Shown in pieces: positions 37,266-45,782 of a stretch of DNA of 64,000 nucleotides. The notes below the pieces were generated by a model. It ran no database searches, had not been told where the DNA came from, and saw nothing but the letters and a program-made list of their open reading frames with translations. A program made the translations under genes and the position numbers. How positions within the stretch are numbered: position 1 is the first letter of the stretch; every line of letters begins with the position of its first letter. Source of the DNA: Neobacillus rhizosphaerae (GTDB taxonomy: Bacteria; Bacillota; Bacilli; Bacillales; Cytobacillaceae); the NCBI RefSeq assembly GCF_937468385.1, contig NZ_CALBWS010000011.1:57360-121359 (forward strand), in the 5' to 3' direction.

Positions 37266-38243
37266 TTAAACAGACATAGAATGGTCCTTATCATTCGTCT
37301 CTTCTTTCTCATCAAGATCGGAACGATCCTCTGTTTCATATTTTTTCGGTAATATACCTTGAGGACGGAAAATCATCATAATGACTAAGGCTACACCGAA
37401 TATTAAATAACGCCAATCTTCTGCCCCGCGCAGAACTTCAGGGAGGACAATGACTAATGCAGCACCAATGACAACCCCTGGAATACTGCCTAGTCCACCT
37501 AATACAACCGCAAGGAGAATCATAACCGATTGTAGAAAGCTAAAGCTTAATGGTGCGATGGCACTCATTTTTACCGCAAATATAGATCCGGCTAAACTGC
37601 CAATGACAGCGCCTGTTGCATAGGATAATAATTTAAGGCGAATGCGGTTGATTCCCATTGCCTCAGCGGCATCTTCATCTTCACGGATATAAACCCATGC
37701 ACGACCAATTCTAGAATGACCTAATCGATAGACAACAAGAACAGATATGATGGCGACAATCAGAATCAAATAATAAAAATCCTGTTGCGATGACAGTACG
37801 TAACTGCCGATGGTTGGTCTAGGGATCCCATAAATCCCTGATGATGATCCTGTAATATCTAAATTTATCGCTAATATTCGCACGATTTCACCGAAGCCAA
37901 GGGTAACAATGGCCAAATAATCACTTCTTAGTCTTAGTGTTGGTGTGCCAACAATGATTCCAGCGACAGCAGCAAACAGTGCAGCGACAGGAAGTGTTAA
38001 CCAGAAGGACCAATGGAAAGTAGTCATTAATATCGCTGTCGTATAGGCACCAACGGCGAAGAATGCGGCATAGCCCAAGTCGAGCAGACCTGTATAGCCT
38101 ACTACTATATTTAATCCTTGTGTAAGGACGACATAAAATAGAACGAGTGTTAAGACATCAAGCCAATAAATATCTAGAAGGAGTGGAAGAATGAACATGA
38201 CGATGACTAGCAGCAAAAGAGAATGCTTCTTATACTTTTTCAT
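37266..38243 (-). CDS. livM: Branched-chain amino acid-type ABC permease LivM
   Basis: This 325-residue permease has about nine membrane spans and the conserved cytoplasmic loop SRIGRAWVYIREDEDAAEAMGI that contacts the ATPases. The early stretch VLTQGLNIVVGYTGLLDLGYAAFFAVGAY is typical of LivM. The C-terminal 25 residues are charged and hydrophilic. It starts 2 bp after the livH stop, so the two are coupled. Confidence 0.93.
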   Translation of the reverse strand: MKKYKKHSLLLLVIVMFILPLLLDIYWLDVLTLVLFYVVLTQGLNIVVGYTGLLDLGYAAFFAVGAYTTAILMTTFHWSFWLTLPVAALFAAVAGIIVGTPTLRLRSDYLAIVTLGFGEIVRILAINLDITGSSSGIYGIPRPTIGSYVLSSQQDFYYLILIVAIISVLVVYRLGHSRIGRAWVYIREDEDAAEAMGINRIRLKLLSYATGAVIGSLAGSIFAVKMSAIAPLSFSFLQSVMILLAVVLGGLGSIPGVVIGAALVIVLPEVLRGAEDWRYLIFGVALVIMMIFRPQGILPKKYETEDRSDLDEKEETNDKDHSMSV

Positions 38244-38245
38244 AC

Positions 38246-39151
38246 TTACATCCGCTCCATTTCTTTTGCACCAAGTATTCCTGTAGGTTTAAACACTAAA
38301 AATAAAATGAGAATTCCGAACGCCAATACATCCTTCCAAGAACCACCTAGGTAATACGTACCATAGGACTCGACAAGACCAAGAACTAAGCCACCTATCA
38401 TGGCACCGGTAATATTTCCAATCCCACCTAAAACAGCAGCTGTGAACGCTTTCAATCCAATGATGAAGCCCATCATAAAATTAATGGTTCCGTAATAAAC
38501 TCCCGACATGATTCCTGCACCTGCAGCCAAAAATGCTCCGATAAAGAAAGTAAGAGAAATAATGCGATAAACATTGATCCCCATTAAGCTGCAAGCTGAC
38601 TGATCCAATGCTATAGCACGCATCGCCTTCCCATAAATAGTTTTTTCAATAAATAGCCGAAGCCCAAGCATCAGAAGGGCAGATAGGACAATCAATCCGA
38701 TTTGAGCAAACGAGATTTGCGCACCGATAATTTCTAATCCGTTCTTAGATAATTTAATCGGGTATACCTTATAAGAAGCTCCCCATCCAATCATGGAAGC
38801 ATACTCTAATGATAAAGAAACTCCGATTGCGGTAATAAGGATAGAAAGTCTTGGGGCCGTGAGCAGGGGACGATAAGCAATTCTTTCCACACCTATTCCG
38901 GCGAGGCCAACAATGATCATGGTTATGATAAAAACAGCCCCAATGCCTAGTAAGCCGGCATTTAGTCCGCCGTCGCCAGTAATAAAGGAAAGCAGTGCAT
39001 AGCCTATAAAAGCACCAAGCATATAAAAATCACCATGTGCAAAGTTTAGCAGTTTGATAATCCCATATACCATCGTATATCCTAAAGCAATTAAACTGTA
39101 AAAAGCACCCATAACCAGTCCATCAAAGAATATTTGTAAAAAAACATCCAT
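38246..39151 (-). CDS. livH: Branched-chain amino acid-type ABC permease LivH
   Basis: This 301-residue permease with about eight membrane spans has the LivH pattern, with GYTMVYGIIKLLNFAHGDFYMLGAF near the start and the loop YGKAMRAIALDQSACSLMGI. It is the first membrane component after the binding protein, 102 bp downstream of it. LivH and LivM form the transmembrane pore. Confidence 0.93.
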   Translation of the reverse strand: MDVFLQIFFDGLVMGAFYSLIALGYTMVYGIIKLLNFAHGDFYMLGAFIGYALLSFITGDGGLNAGLLGIGAVFIITMIIVGLAGIGVERIAYRPLLTAPRLSILITAIGVSLSLEYASMIGWGASYKVYPIKLSKNGLEIIGAQISFAQIGLIVLSALLMLGLRLFIEKTIYGKAMRAIALDQSACSLMGINVYRIISLTFFIGAFLAAGAGIMSGVYYGTINFMMGFIIGLKAFTAAVLGGIGNITGAMIGGLVLGLVESYGTYYLGGSWKDVLAFGILILFLVFKPTGILGAKEMERM

Positions 39152-39253
39152 TATTTTATCACTCTCTTCCGCTGTATTTGCTTGTAAAAGAATGAATATC
39201 GTTGGAGCTGTTTAACAAAATAACATGTAAATGGCCCCAACGAGTGATCTACT

Positions 39254-40396
39254 CTATTTTTCTAACGTGAATTCTCCACCAACTACCTTCATAACGTGGA
39301 AGTTTGATTGATTCAAAGTATTTTTGTCACTAAATTCAATTACTTGTCCAATTCCTTCAAATGCTTTTGTCTCTTTTAAAGCCTTTTTTAACTTATCCTG
39401 GTCAGTGGAATCCGCTCTTTTTAGGGCATCAACTAATAGGTTCATGCCGTTGTAGGAAAGGGCAGAAAACGGTCCAGGGGACAAGTTGTATTTACTTTTA
39501 TAATTATTGACAAATTCTTCTGCTCCCGGAATGAAATTAGCTGTTGGTGTTGCGGTTACTAACAGATCATTCGCCGCTTCAGAACCGGCAATTTGGATAA
39601 TATCCGGTGAGTAACTTCCATCACCGACCATAAATGAACCCGAAACACCCTTTTGTTTAAATTGCTTTAGCATAAGGCCACCGGCTGCATAATACCCTGT
39701 AAAGTAGGTTCCGTCAGGTTTAAGCGACTTTAACTTTGTCATCAATGAACCAAAGTCTTTTTCTTCGGGATTGATGGCTTCGAAGGCGATGGTTTTTCCG
39801 CCATTTTCTTCAACTGATTTTTTTGCGAAATCTGCCAAATCCTTCGCATAGGCAGAGTTATCATGGATAATCGCAATATTTTTAGCACCTTTATCCTTAA
39901 AATAATCAGCACCGGATTGAGCCTGGTCAGGGACTAGTCCGTTTATTAAAAATAAAGTGTCATACCCTTGTTTAGGTAATTCTGATGAATTGGCTGCGGC
40001 TACAATCATCGGGATGTTTGCATTATGAAAAACACCTGATGCCGGCAATGTCGACCCCGAGCAATAACCACCGACAATAGCCACTACTTTCTTGGACACA
40101 AGCTTGTTTGCCGCAGTCGTTGCCATTTGCGGGTCACAGCCATCATCTGCTACTTCTAATTTAATTTTCTTCTTTAAAACTCCGCCGTCACTATTAATCT
40201 TTTCAACTGCCATTTTCATTGCATTCAACATGTCTTTCCCGTCTGTAGCATTATTTCCTGTTACAGGCAGGAGGACCCCTACTAAAATCTCATCTCCGCT
40301 TGCATTATCCCCAGAGCCAGTTTTACTTGAACAAGCGCTTAAAAAAAGTGACAGTACAAGCACAAAACCTAATGCGATCATGGAATGTTTTCTCAT
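39254..40396 (-). CDS. livJ: Amino-acid-binding lipoprotein of the Liv-type ABC transporter
   Basis: This 380-residue periplasmic-binding-protein-fold lipoprotein has a signal peptide ending in the lipobox LSAC with Cys22 (FLSACSS), followed by a Ser/Gly linker. The fold is the Leu/Ile/Val-binding type, with VGVLLPVTGNNATDGKDML and a VGGYCSGSTLPASGVF ligand segment. AAGGGGGAT-type ribosome site precedes the ATG. First gene of the operon. Substrate unknown; neighbouring hydroxyproline genes make an amino acid of that group a possibility, but no shared promoter is seen. Confidence 0.9.
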   Translation of the reverse strand: MRKHSMIALGFVLVLSLFLSACSSKTGSGDNASGDEILVGVLLPVTGNNATDGKDMLNAMKMAVEKINSDGGVLKKKIKLEVADDGCDPQMATTAANKLVSKKVVAIVGGYCSGSTLPASGVFHNANIPMIVAAANSSELPKQGYDTLFLINGLVPDQAQSGADYFKDKGAKNIAIIHDNSAYAKDLADFAKKSVEENGGKTIAFEAINPEEKDFGSLMTKLKSLKPDGTYFTGYYAAGGLMLKQFKQKGVSGSFMVGDGSYSPDIIQIAGSEAANDLLVTATPTANFIPGAEEFVNNYKSKYNLSPGPFSALSYNGMNLLVDALKRADSTDQDKLKKALKETKAFEGIGQVIEFSDKNTLNQSNFHVMKVVGGEFTLEK

Positions 40397-40810
40397 TTTA
40401 ATCCCCCTTGGTTATTTTTTAAAAAAATTGCACCTTTTTAACCAGTTCAGTTCCTACGGTAAATGTTTAACAATCTACAGTTATTAACTCACCTCCTTAA
40501 TGAAAGGGTTTTCAAAAGAAAGAGGTTTCACTGCTCTGTACAGGGAGCTAGTAGATAACCGTCAATCATAATGACCTTCCTAATCCATTGTCTTTAGTTT
40601 TATGGAGTCAATATCATAGTTGTTCATCTTCATGAAATATATTAATAGATTTATATCTGAAAGTATAAAATTTTCTGACAATATTTTCAGTTACTAGGTA
40701 TTTTAGAATGTGTTTTTTTTACTATAAAAGTGATAATAAATGAGAAATGAAAAGGTGAAAAAAACTGAGATGATATAAACATGTGTGGGGAAAAACTTAG
40801 AATATGGACC
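40397..40810 (-). other. Leader and promoter region of the Liv-type ABC operon
   Basis: Within these 414 bp the minus strand carries an orphan Shine-Dalgarno (40489-40498), then a stem CTCCCTGTACAGAG-type hairpin (about 40530-40550) upstream of it. Farther upstream is AT-rich sequence without a clear -35/-10 or -24/-12 promoter. There is no open reading frame of note. Confidence 0.4.
40489..40498 (-). promoter_or_regulatory. Orphan Shine-Dalgarno in the liv leader (STAB-SD-like)
   Basis: The minus strand reads AAGGAGGTGA about 95 bases before the binding-protein start codon, followed by GTTAATAACTGTAG with no ATG, GTG or TTG in range that opens a frame. It is the same 10-mer as at 35506-35515. 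Confidence 0.5.
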
Positions 40811-40838
40811 AAAAAAACCGGCGGCCGTTCTGGCCGCT
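40811..40838 (-). terminator. Terminator of the D-hydroxyproline dehydrogenase operon
   Basis: On the minus strand GCGGCC and GGCCGC form a GC-rich stem with a 5-base loop (40837-40821), followed by CGGTTTTTTGG. It lies directly after the stop at 40849. Confidence 0.88.
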
Positions 40839-40848
40839 GATTTTTCTT

Positions 40849-42090
40849 TCACCCGATTCTTTTCCGGGAAACTTCGCCGTTATTGGCATAGTGATCTTCC
40901 CAAAGCTGGTTCATCTTGCTTCTGCCATTGTCGATTTCAGGATTGAATTGAATCGCAGCATGCTGCCGGACGGTACGGACGTTTTTTACAGCTTGCTGCA
41001 GCTGTTCGTCGAGGGTGTCCGCTCCTTTTCTGGCGTGTTTGGCAATGGAAAGGCCTGCGGTAGTTCCTTGGGCCATGGCAATTTTTCCACTCTCAATCCC
41101 AGTGATATTGCCGGCTACAAAAAGCCCTTCAAGAGGGGTTTCCATCGTTTCTGAATGGTGTGGCACATGGCCGCCAAGTTCTGGTATGTATTGAAACGGG
41201 CATCCGGCGACAGCGGTCAGTTCTGCAAGTGGATATAAGCCACCCGCGATACAAACAAAATCCGCCTCATAAATTTTTTCGGAACCGGCAATAATCTGAC
41301 CAGTTTCGTCAATATCAGCAACTCGTACTCCTTCTACGTAATCCTGACCGATAATTTCTACTGCAGCCTTGCGAATTTGGAGCGGCGTACCGTTTACCTT
41401 CATCCCATTTTTGGGATAAAAGTTTAATCCCATTTTTCTTATCCAGTCCTTTTTCATAAAACGGCTTCCAAAGCGTAAAAGTGGTGACGGGGCCAGGTGG
41501 GCCGCATTTAACAGCGATTTCAGGACCTCTTCCGGCTCACCTGCTTTTTGACTTATCTGGTTTTTCTCAGGGAGAACAATGCGATCGACAGTTATACCGG
41601 CCAGTTGTAATTCATTTAAAATCGCAAAGGCTAAAATATTCGCCCCGATAATGATTCCTTTTTTACCGACTTGGACGCGGTGAACATTTGTCATCACTTG
41701 AGCAGCCCCAATCGACATCACACCGGGAAGAGTCCAGCCGGGGAGCGGGATCGGATATTCAGCGGCACCCGTTGCCACTAACACAAATGGTGCCGTCAAT
41801 GTTCCTGAATTTGTGTACACATGCCAGAGGTCATTTTCTTTTTCTAGATTGTAAACAGAAACACCGCAACGGATATCGACCGATAATCTCCATGCTTCCT
41901 GATGAAGGCGTTCTGACTCTTTCATTCCATTCCACCATTCACCGGAAGGTTCCTGATGAAGCTGTCCAAGCAATCTGCCGCCTGGCTTAATAAATTCATC
42001 AAGGACGGTTACATGGAGCCCAAAACTGGCACAGGCAATGGCGCCTGCTAATCCTGCCGGTCCGCCTCCAATCACGATCACCTCACTCAT
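40849..42090 (-). CDS. FAD-dependent dehydrogenase subunit (HcnB/D-hydroxyproline dehydrogenase alpha type)
   Basis: This 413-residue pyridine-nucleotide-disulfide-type flavoprotein starts with VIVIGGGPAGLAGAIACASFG, has an internal ATGAAEYPIPLPGWTLPGV segment and a C-terminal GLFVAGNITGIESG FAD site. It resembles HcnB and the alpha subunit of bacterial D-hydroxyproline dehydrogenases. Those often carry a C-terminal [2Fe-2S] BFD domain; here the tail lacks cysteines and that domain is a separate gene (42416-42688). It overlaps the ferredoxin-like gene by 4 bp. It should oxidise cis-4-hydroxy-D-proline together with the 44607 product. Confidence 0.88.
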   Translation of the reverse strand: MSEVIVIGGGPAGLAGAIACASFGLHVTVLDEFIKPGGRLLGQLHQEPSGEWWNGMKESERLHQEAWRLSVDIRCGVSVYNLEKENDLWHVYTNSGTLTAPFVLVATGAAEYPIPLPGWTLPGVMSIGAAQVMTNVHRVQVGKKGIIIGANILAFAILNELQLAGITVDRIVLPEKNQISQKAGEPEEVLKSLLNAAHLAPSPLLRFGSRFMKKDWIRKMGLNFYPKNGMKVNGTPLQIRKAAVEIIGQDYVEGVRVADIDETGQIIAGSEKIYEADFVCIAGGLYPLAELTAVAGCPFQYIPELGGHVPHHSETMETPLEGLFVAGNITGIESGKIAMAQGTTAGLSIAKHARKGADTLDEQLQQAVKNVRTVRQHAAIQFNPEIDNGRSKMNQLWEDHYANNGEVSRKRIG

Positions 42091-42419
42091 GGCTGCTCCA
42101 CCATCCTTTTGACAATGTTTGGATGCTGCTTGCCGCTTTCAACAACCATGTTTTTCTTTACAACCGTTAGGCAGGCTCTTACGTTCGCTTGATCATTGAC
42201 CGTTACACGGCATTCCATGCAGTGGCCGATGTTGCAATAAATCCCCCGAGGTGTCCCGGATCCTTCATGAACACGCAGTTTTTTGATCCCATTTGCTAAA
42301 AGAGCGGCTGCAATTGTTTCACTTTCATATGCCTCATATGTATTTCCGTCAAACTGAAAGGTAATGATTTCTCGGTCATCTAGTTTCCCTAAGATTGGAT
42401 GGTCTATGATTCTGGTCAT
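42087..42419 (-). CDS. Small [2Fe-2S] ferredoxin-like subunit (HcnA type)
   Basis: This 110-residue protein has a plant-type ferredoxin core with the cysteine pattern YCNIGHCMECRV and a fourth Cys in VRACLT, enough for one [2Fe-2S] cluster. It matches the HcnA-like small subunit of D-amino-acid/hydroxyproline dehydrogenases. Overlaps of 4 bp with genes on both sides imply fixed stoichiometry. Its likely task is passing electrons from FAD to the respiratory chain. Confidence 0.88.
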   Translation of the reverse strand: MTRIIDHPILGKLDDREIITFQFDGNTYEAYESETIAAALLANGIKKLRVHEGSGTPRGIYCNIGHCMECRVTVNDQANVRACLTVVKKNMVVESGKQHPNIVKRMVEQP

Positions 42420-42688
42420 TGGTTTTCACCCACCGTTCCAAACGTCACCGGCCGGATCGGGGGCTGGTATTTTAACGGAATTTCACCCTGAGCTGTGTTT
42501 GGGATAACACTTTCTATGATTCTGTCCAATGAAGGCCTGCATGTACGACCGCCGCAAAAGCCCATACCCGCCCTTGTTCTTAGTTTTAATTCTCGCGCTG
42601 TGCATTTATGTTTATCTGCTGTTGATTGAAGTTGTCCGTAAGTAACTTCTTCACAACGGCAAATAACAATATCCCCCATTTTTGCCAT
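42416..42688 (-). CDS. BFD-like [2Fe-2S]-binding subunit
   Basis: This 90-residue protein has the bacterioferritin-associated-ferredoxin (BFD) cysteine pattern, CRCEEV near residue 11 and GFCGGRTC near residue 45. Such a domain is fused to the flavoprotein in many HcnB relatives but is separate here. The ATG at 42688 follows GAGGGGG; ATG 42679 is a possible alternative. It is the first gene of the minus-strand operon, about 30 bases after the predicted sigma-54 transcription start. Confidence 0.85.
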   Translation of the reverse strand: MAKMGDIVICRCEEVTYGQLQSTADKHKCTARELKLRTRAGMGFCGGRTCRPSLDRIIESVIPNTAQGEIPLKYQPPIRPVTFGTVGENQ

Positions 42689-42728
42689 TCCCTTTTCCCC
42701 CTCTAATTTTTCTTATATTAAATTACTA

Positions 42729-42744
42729 TGCAATAATCGTACCA
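42729..42744 (-). promoter_or_regulatory. Sigma-54 promoter of the minus-strand dehydrogenase operon
   Basis: The minus strand reads TGGTAC-GATTA-TTGCA, with GG and GC 10 bases apart. The start of transcription would be near 42718, upstream of the 42688 start codon. It lies between the activator gene end and the dehydrogenase genes. Confidence 0.85.
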
Positions 42745-42763
42745 ACTTAGAGGGGAAAAGGGA

Positions 42764-44434
42764 TTATTTTATGCCGAGACGTTTCAATCGGTTGTATAAA
42801 GTGGCCCGTGTTATGCCAAGATGTTTCGCGCATTCCAATTTGTTCCCATCAACAATCCGCAAGGCTCTTTCAATTATTTTTTTCTCGTACTGATCCATTT
42901 CTTCCTGCAGCGATAAAATGGTATCATCCTTTTCTTTAGGGGTATTGGATGAAATCATTATGTTGTTGTTTTCAAGGCCCGCGCTACCTGCGGAAAACGG
43001 TAAATAATCTTTTCTAATGACACCATCAGTCGCAAAGACAACGAGCCGTTCAGTAATATTGCGAAGTTCACGAATATTCCCAGGCCAATGATAACGGAGC
43101 AGTTCCTGCATGACATCTGGTGAAAATTCATAAATCGGGCGTTGATAGCGTTGTGAAAAATCATTTAAAAAGAAATGGGTCAATTCGATAATATCTTCGT
43201 GCCGCTCTCTTAAAGGAGGAATGTGGAGACTAACGACGTTTAAGCGATAATATAAATCTTCACGAAACCGGCCTTCTTGCATTAATTCATGTAAATCGCG
43301 GTTCGTCGCAGCGATTACCCGAAAGTCAGCAATGATTTCTTTTTCGCCGCCGACACGATAATATTTCCGCTCCTGTAACACACGCAGCAGCTTTACCTGC
43401 ATTTCAAGCGGCATTTCGCCTACTTCGTCAAGAAACAAAGTACCTCCTTTTGCTAATTCAATTTTTCCCTTTTTTCCTTTTATGTCGGCACCGGAGAAGG
43501 CACCACGCTCATATCCAAATAACTCACTTTCAAATAATGAAGCGGGTATCGCCCCGCAATTAATAGAAATAAACGGAGCGTTCGGCTCTTCGCTACCATC
43601 ATGAATGGCCTTGGCAAACACTTCTTTTCCAACACCACTTTCGCCTAAAATCAGTACCGTTGATTTAACTGAACACACTTTTCTTGCAAGATGAACCGTC
43701 CTTTGAATGGAAGTACTTTTTCCTTTGATGGAATTAAACGGATCGGAAGAGTCCTTATATTTTGCTACTTCTTGCTCTAAACGGTGGACTTCGGTGGTCA
43801 TGTTAAATAATTTTTCGTTGAGTACGACCTGATTGGTAACATCTGTTTCTGAAACCACTGCGCCGATAATGCGGTTGTTGAAGTAAACGGGGTTAGAATT
43901 AATTAATACAAACAGGTCTGACCGGGGCTGATGGTACTGACCTGTAATCCTTTTTCCTTTATATAGTGTTTGCAAGATTTCAAGTTTATTGGGGTCGAAA
44001 AAATCGGAAATATGTTGACCGACGATCTCTTGTTTTTTGACTGTGAAAAGTTTTTCCGCACCTTCAGTCCATGTGCGAACGCGTGCATGTTCATCAATGA
44101 CCGTAATGGAGGCATCCGTTGTTTGAATGACTGCTTCATAAAATGCCTCCAATTGTTTAAAAGCATTATGAAGGAATTCGACTATTTGCGGAGCAGTTAT
44201 ACATGCGGCAGGAAGGCCTTTGTTATCAAGGATAACAACCGCATCATGGCGATTAAAAGACTGGATCAGGGTATCGAAGGAATCATCCTCCTTCATAACT
44301 TTGCAGGGAATGGCTATTGCCTTTTCGGAAAGTCGATAAAAGAATTCTCCATTTTTCTGTTCAATGATGTGTTCTTCGTTCGATGTTTGCCAACCGTTCA
44401 TTATTACTTTCACTGGCGGTAATGAAAATGCCAT
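42764..44434 (-). CDS. Sigma-54-dependent activator with PAS domain, hydroxyproline region regulator
   Basis: This enhancer-binding protein of about 556 residues has an N-terminal input region, a PAS domain (about 100-215), an AAA+ domain with Walker A GESGVGKE from G264 and Walker B GGTLFLDEVGE, and a C-terminal Fis-type helix-turn-helix (KLECAKHLGITRATLYNRLKR). The sigma-54 contact loop reads GAFSGA (311-316) instead of GAFTGA; Ser is the mildest known change. ATG 44434 follows GGAGG by 5 bases. It sits between two divergent -24/-12 promoters and should switch on hydroxyproline genes. Confidence 0.92.
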   Translation of the reverse strand: MAFSLPPVKVIMNGWQTSNEEHIIEQKNGEFFYRLSEKAIAIPCKVMKEDDSFDTLIQSFNRHDAVVILDNKGLPAACITAPQIVEFLHNAFKQLEAFYEAVIQTTDASITVIDEHARVRTWTEGAEKLFTVKKQEIVGQHISDFFDPNKLEILQTLYKGKRITGQYHQPRSDLFVLINSNPVYFNNRIIGAVVSETDVTNQVVLNEKLFNMTTEVHRLEQEVAKYKDSSDPFNSIKGKSTSIQRTVHLARKVCSVKSTVLILGESGVGKEVFAKAIHDGSEEPNAPFISINCGAIPASLFESELFGYERGAFSGADIKGKKGKIELAKGGTLFLDEVGEMPLEMQVKLLRVLQERKYYRVGGEKEIIADFRVIAATNRDLHELMQEGRFREDLYYRLNVVSLHIPPLRERHEDIIELTHFFLNDFSQRYQRPIYEFSPDVMQELLRYHWPGNIRELRNITERLVVFATDGVIRKDYLPFSAGSAGLENNNIMISSNTPKEKDDTILSLQEEMDQYEKKIIERALRIVDGNKLECAKHLGITRATLYNRLKRLGIK

Positions 44435-44549
44435 AATAACCTCCATATGTGTAAAAATTTATTAACACTGTAAAAGTAATTATACACGGGATCATAAAAT
44501 ATTTAAAATATTTTTACTATTTAGAAATAACTGCCCGAGAGTTTTTGTT

Positions 44550-44565
44550 TGGCACATTACTTGCA
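44550..44565 (+). promoter_or_regulatory. Sigma-54 promoter of the main hydroxyproline operon
   Basis: TGGCAC-ATTAC-TTGCA is a full match to the -24/-12 consensus with correct GG-N10-GC spacing. Transcription would start near 44576, about 30 bases before the GTG at 44607. Confidence 0.93.
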
Positions 44566-44606
44566 TTATTAGAAAGTAGACAATCAATCGAAGGGAGGAA
44601 AGGGAA

Positions 44607-45782
44607 GTGAGGCATTGTGACGTTTTAGTCATTGGCGGGGGAATTATTGGCTGTTCGATTGCCTATTATGCTTCTAAATATGGAAGAGATGTAACCATCA
44701 TTGAAAAAGGGGAATTTGTCAGCGGCACGTCTTCCCGTTGTGATGGAAATATTTTGGCGATTGATAAAGATCCAGGCTTTGACAGTCAGATGTCTTTGTT
44801 CAGCCAGCGTTTAGTAGATGATTTGAGCAAAGACTTAGGAAACTCTTTTGAGTATCGAGCCGCGGGAAGTATTCTTGTTTGCGAGTCAGAGGAAGAGATG
44901 GAAGCGGCAAAGAGATGGGTCGACCGCCAGAAAGCTGCTGGCCTTCCTTTCAGAATGCTTGACCGCCAGGATATCCGCCAGGAATCTCCCTACTTTGCAG
45001 ATGACTTGTTAGGGGGATTGGAATGCGCGACAGATTCTACAGTCAATCCCTATCTCCTTGCTTTTTCACTGCTAGAGGAAGCGAAAAAACAAGGAGCAAA
45101 GGCTTGGAAGCAAACAGAAGTAAGGCAAGTGAAAAAAGAAGAAAATGGTACATTTATCGTGGATACATCAAATGGAGTTTTTACTGCCGATCATGTTGTC
45201 AATGCAGCTGGGGTATGGACACCAAGAATTGGAGAGATGCTTGACCTTTCAATCCCGATTGAACCAAGAAAAGGACATATTATCGTAGCTTCAAGACAGC
45301 AGCATGTCGGATGTCGCAAAGTGATGGAGTTCGGTTACTTGATTTCTAAATTCGGCGGGGTGCGCCGTGTTGACCCAATGACAGAAAAATACGGAGTGGC
45401 CCTTGTTTTCGAACCAACGGAAAGCCAAAACTTTTTGATTGGAAGCAGTCGGGAATTTGTCGGCTTCAACACGAAGGTAAACCATGAGGTCATTAAATGC
45501 ATCGCTAATCGCGCCATCCGTTTTTATCCGAAAATGGCGGATATGATGGTGATCCGTTCGTATGCGGGCTTAAGGCCGTGGACAGAAGACCATTTACCTA
45601 TCATTTCCCGTGTTGAGAAAATCCCGAATTATTACATTGCGGCCGGTCATGAAGGGGATGGAATTAGCTTAGCCGCGGTCACGGGGAAAATTATCGAAGA
45701 ACTGATCAATGAAAAAGAAACTTCTATACCGATTGAACCACTTTGTTTTGATCGGTTTAAAGAAAAGGTGATAACAGAGTGA
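44607..45782 (+). CDS. FAD-dependent amine oxidoreductase (D-hydroxyproline dehydrogenase beta/HcnC type)
   Basis: This 391-residue DAO-family flavoprotein starts CDVLVIGGGIIGCSIAYYASKYG and ends with the FAD-binding YYIAAGHEGDGISLAAVTGK. It resembles HcnC, glycine oxidase and the catalytic subunit of D-hydroxyproline dehydrogenase. GTG start follows GGGAGGAAAGGG. It overlaps the epimerase gene by 4 bp. It should oxidise cis-4-hydroxy-D-proline to 1-pyrroline-4-hydroxy-2-carboxylate together with subunits encoded on the divergent operon. Confidence 0.88.
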   Translation: MRHCDVLVIGGGIIGCSIAYYASKYGRDVTIIEKGEFVSGTSSRCDGNILAIDKDPGFDSQMSLFSQRLVDDLSKDLGNSFEYRAAGSILVCESEEEMEAAKRWVDRQKAAGLPFRMLDRQDIRQESPYFADDLLGGLECATDSTVNPYLLAFSLLEEAKKQGAKAWKQTEVRQVKKEENGTFIVDTSNGVFTADHVVNAAGVWTPRIGEMLDLSIPIEPRKGHIIVASRQQHVGCRKVMEFGYLISKFGGVRRVDPMTEKYGVALVFEPTESQNFLIGSSREFVGFNTKVNHEVIKCIANRAIRFYPKMADMMVIRSYAGLRPWTEDHLPIISRVEKIPNYYIAAGHEGDGISLAAVTGKIIEELINEKETSIPIEPLCFDRFKEKVITE

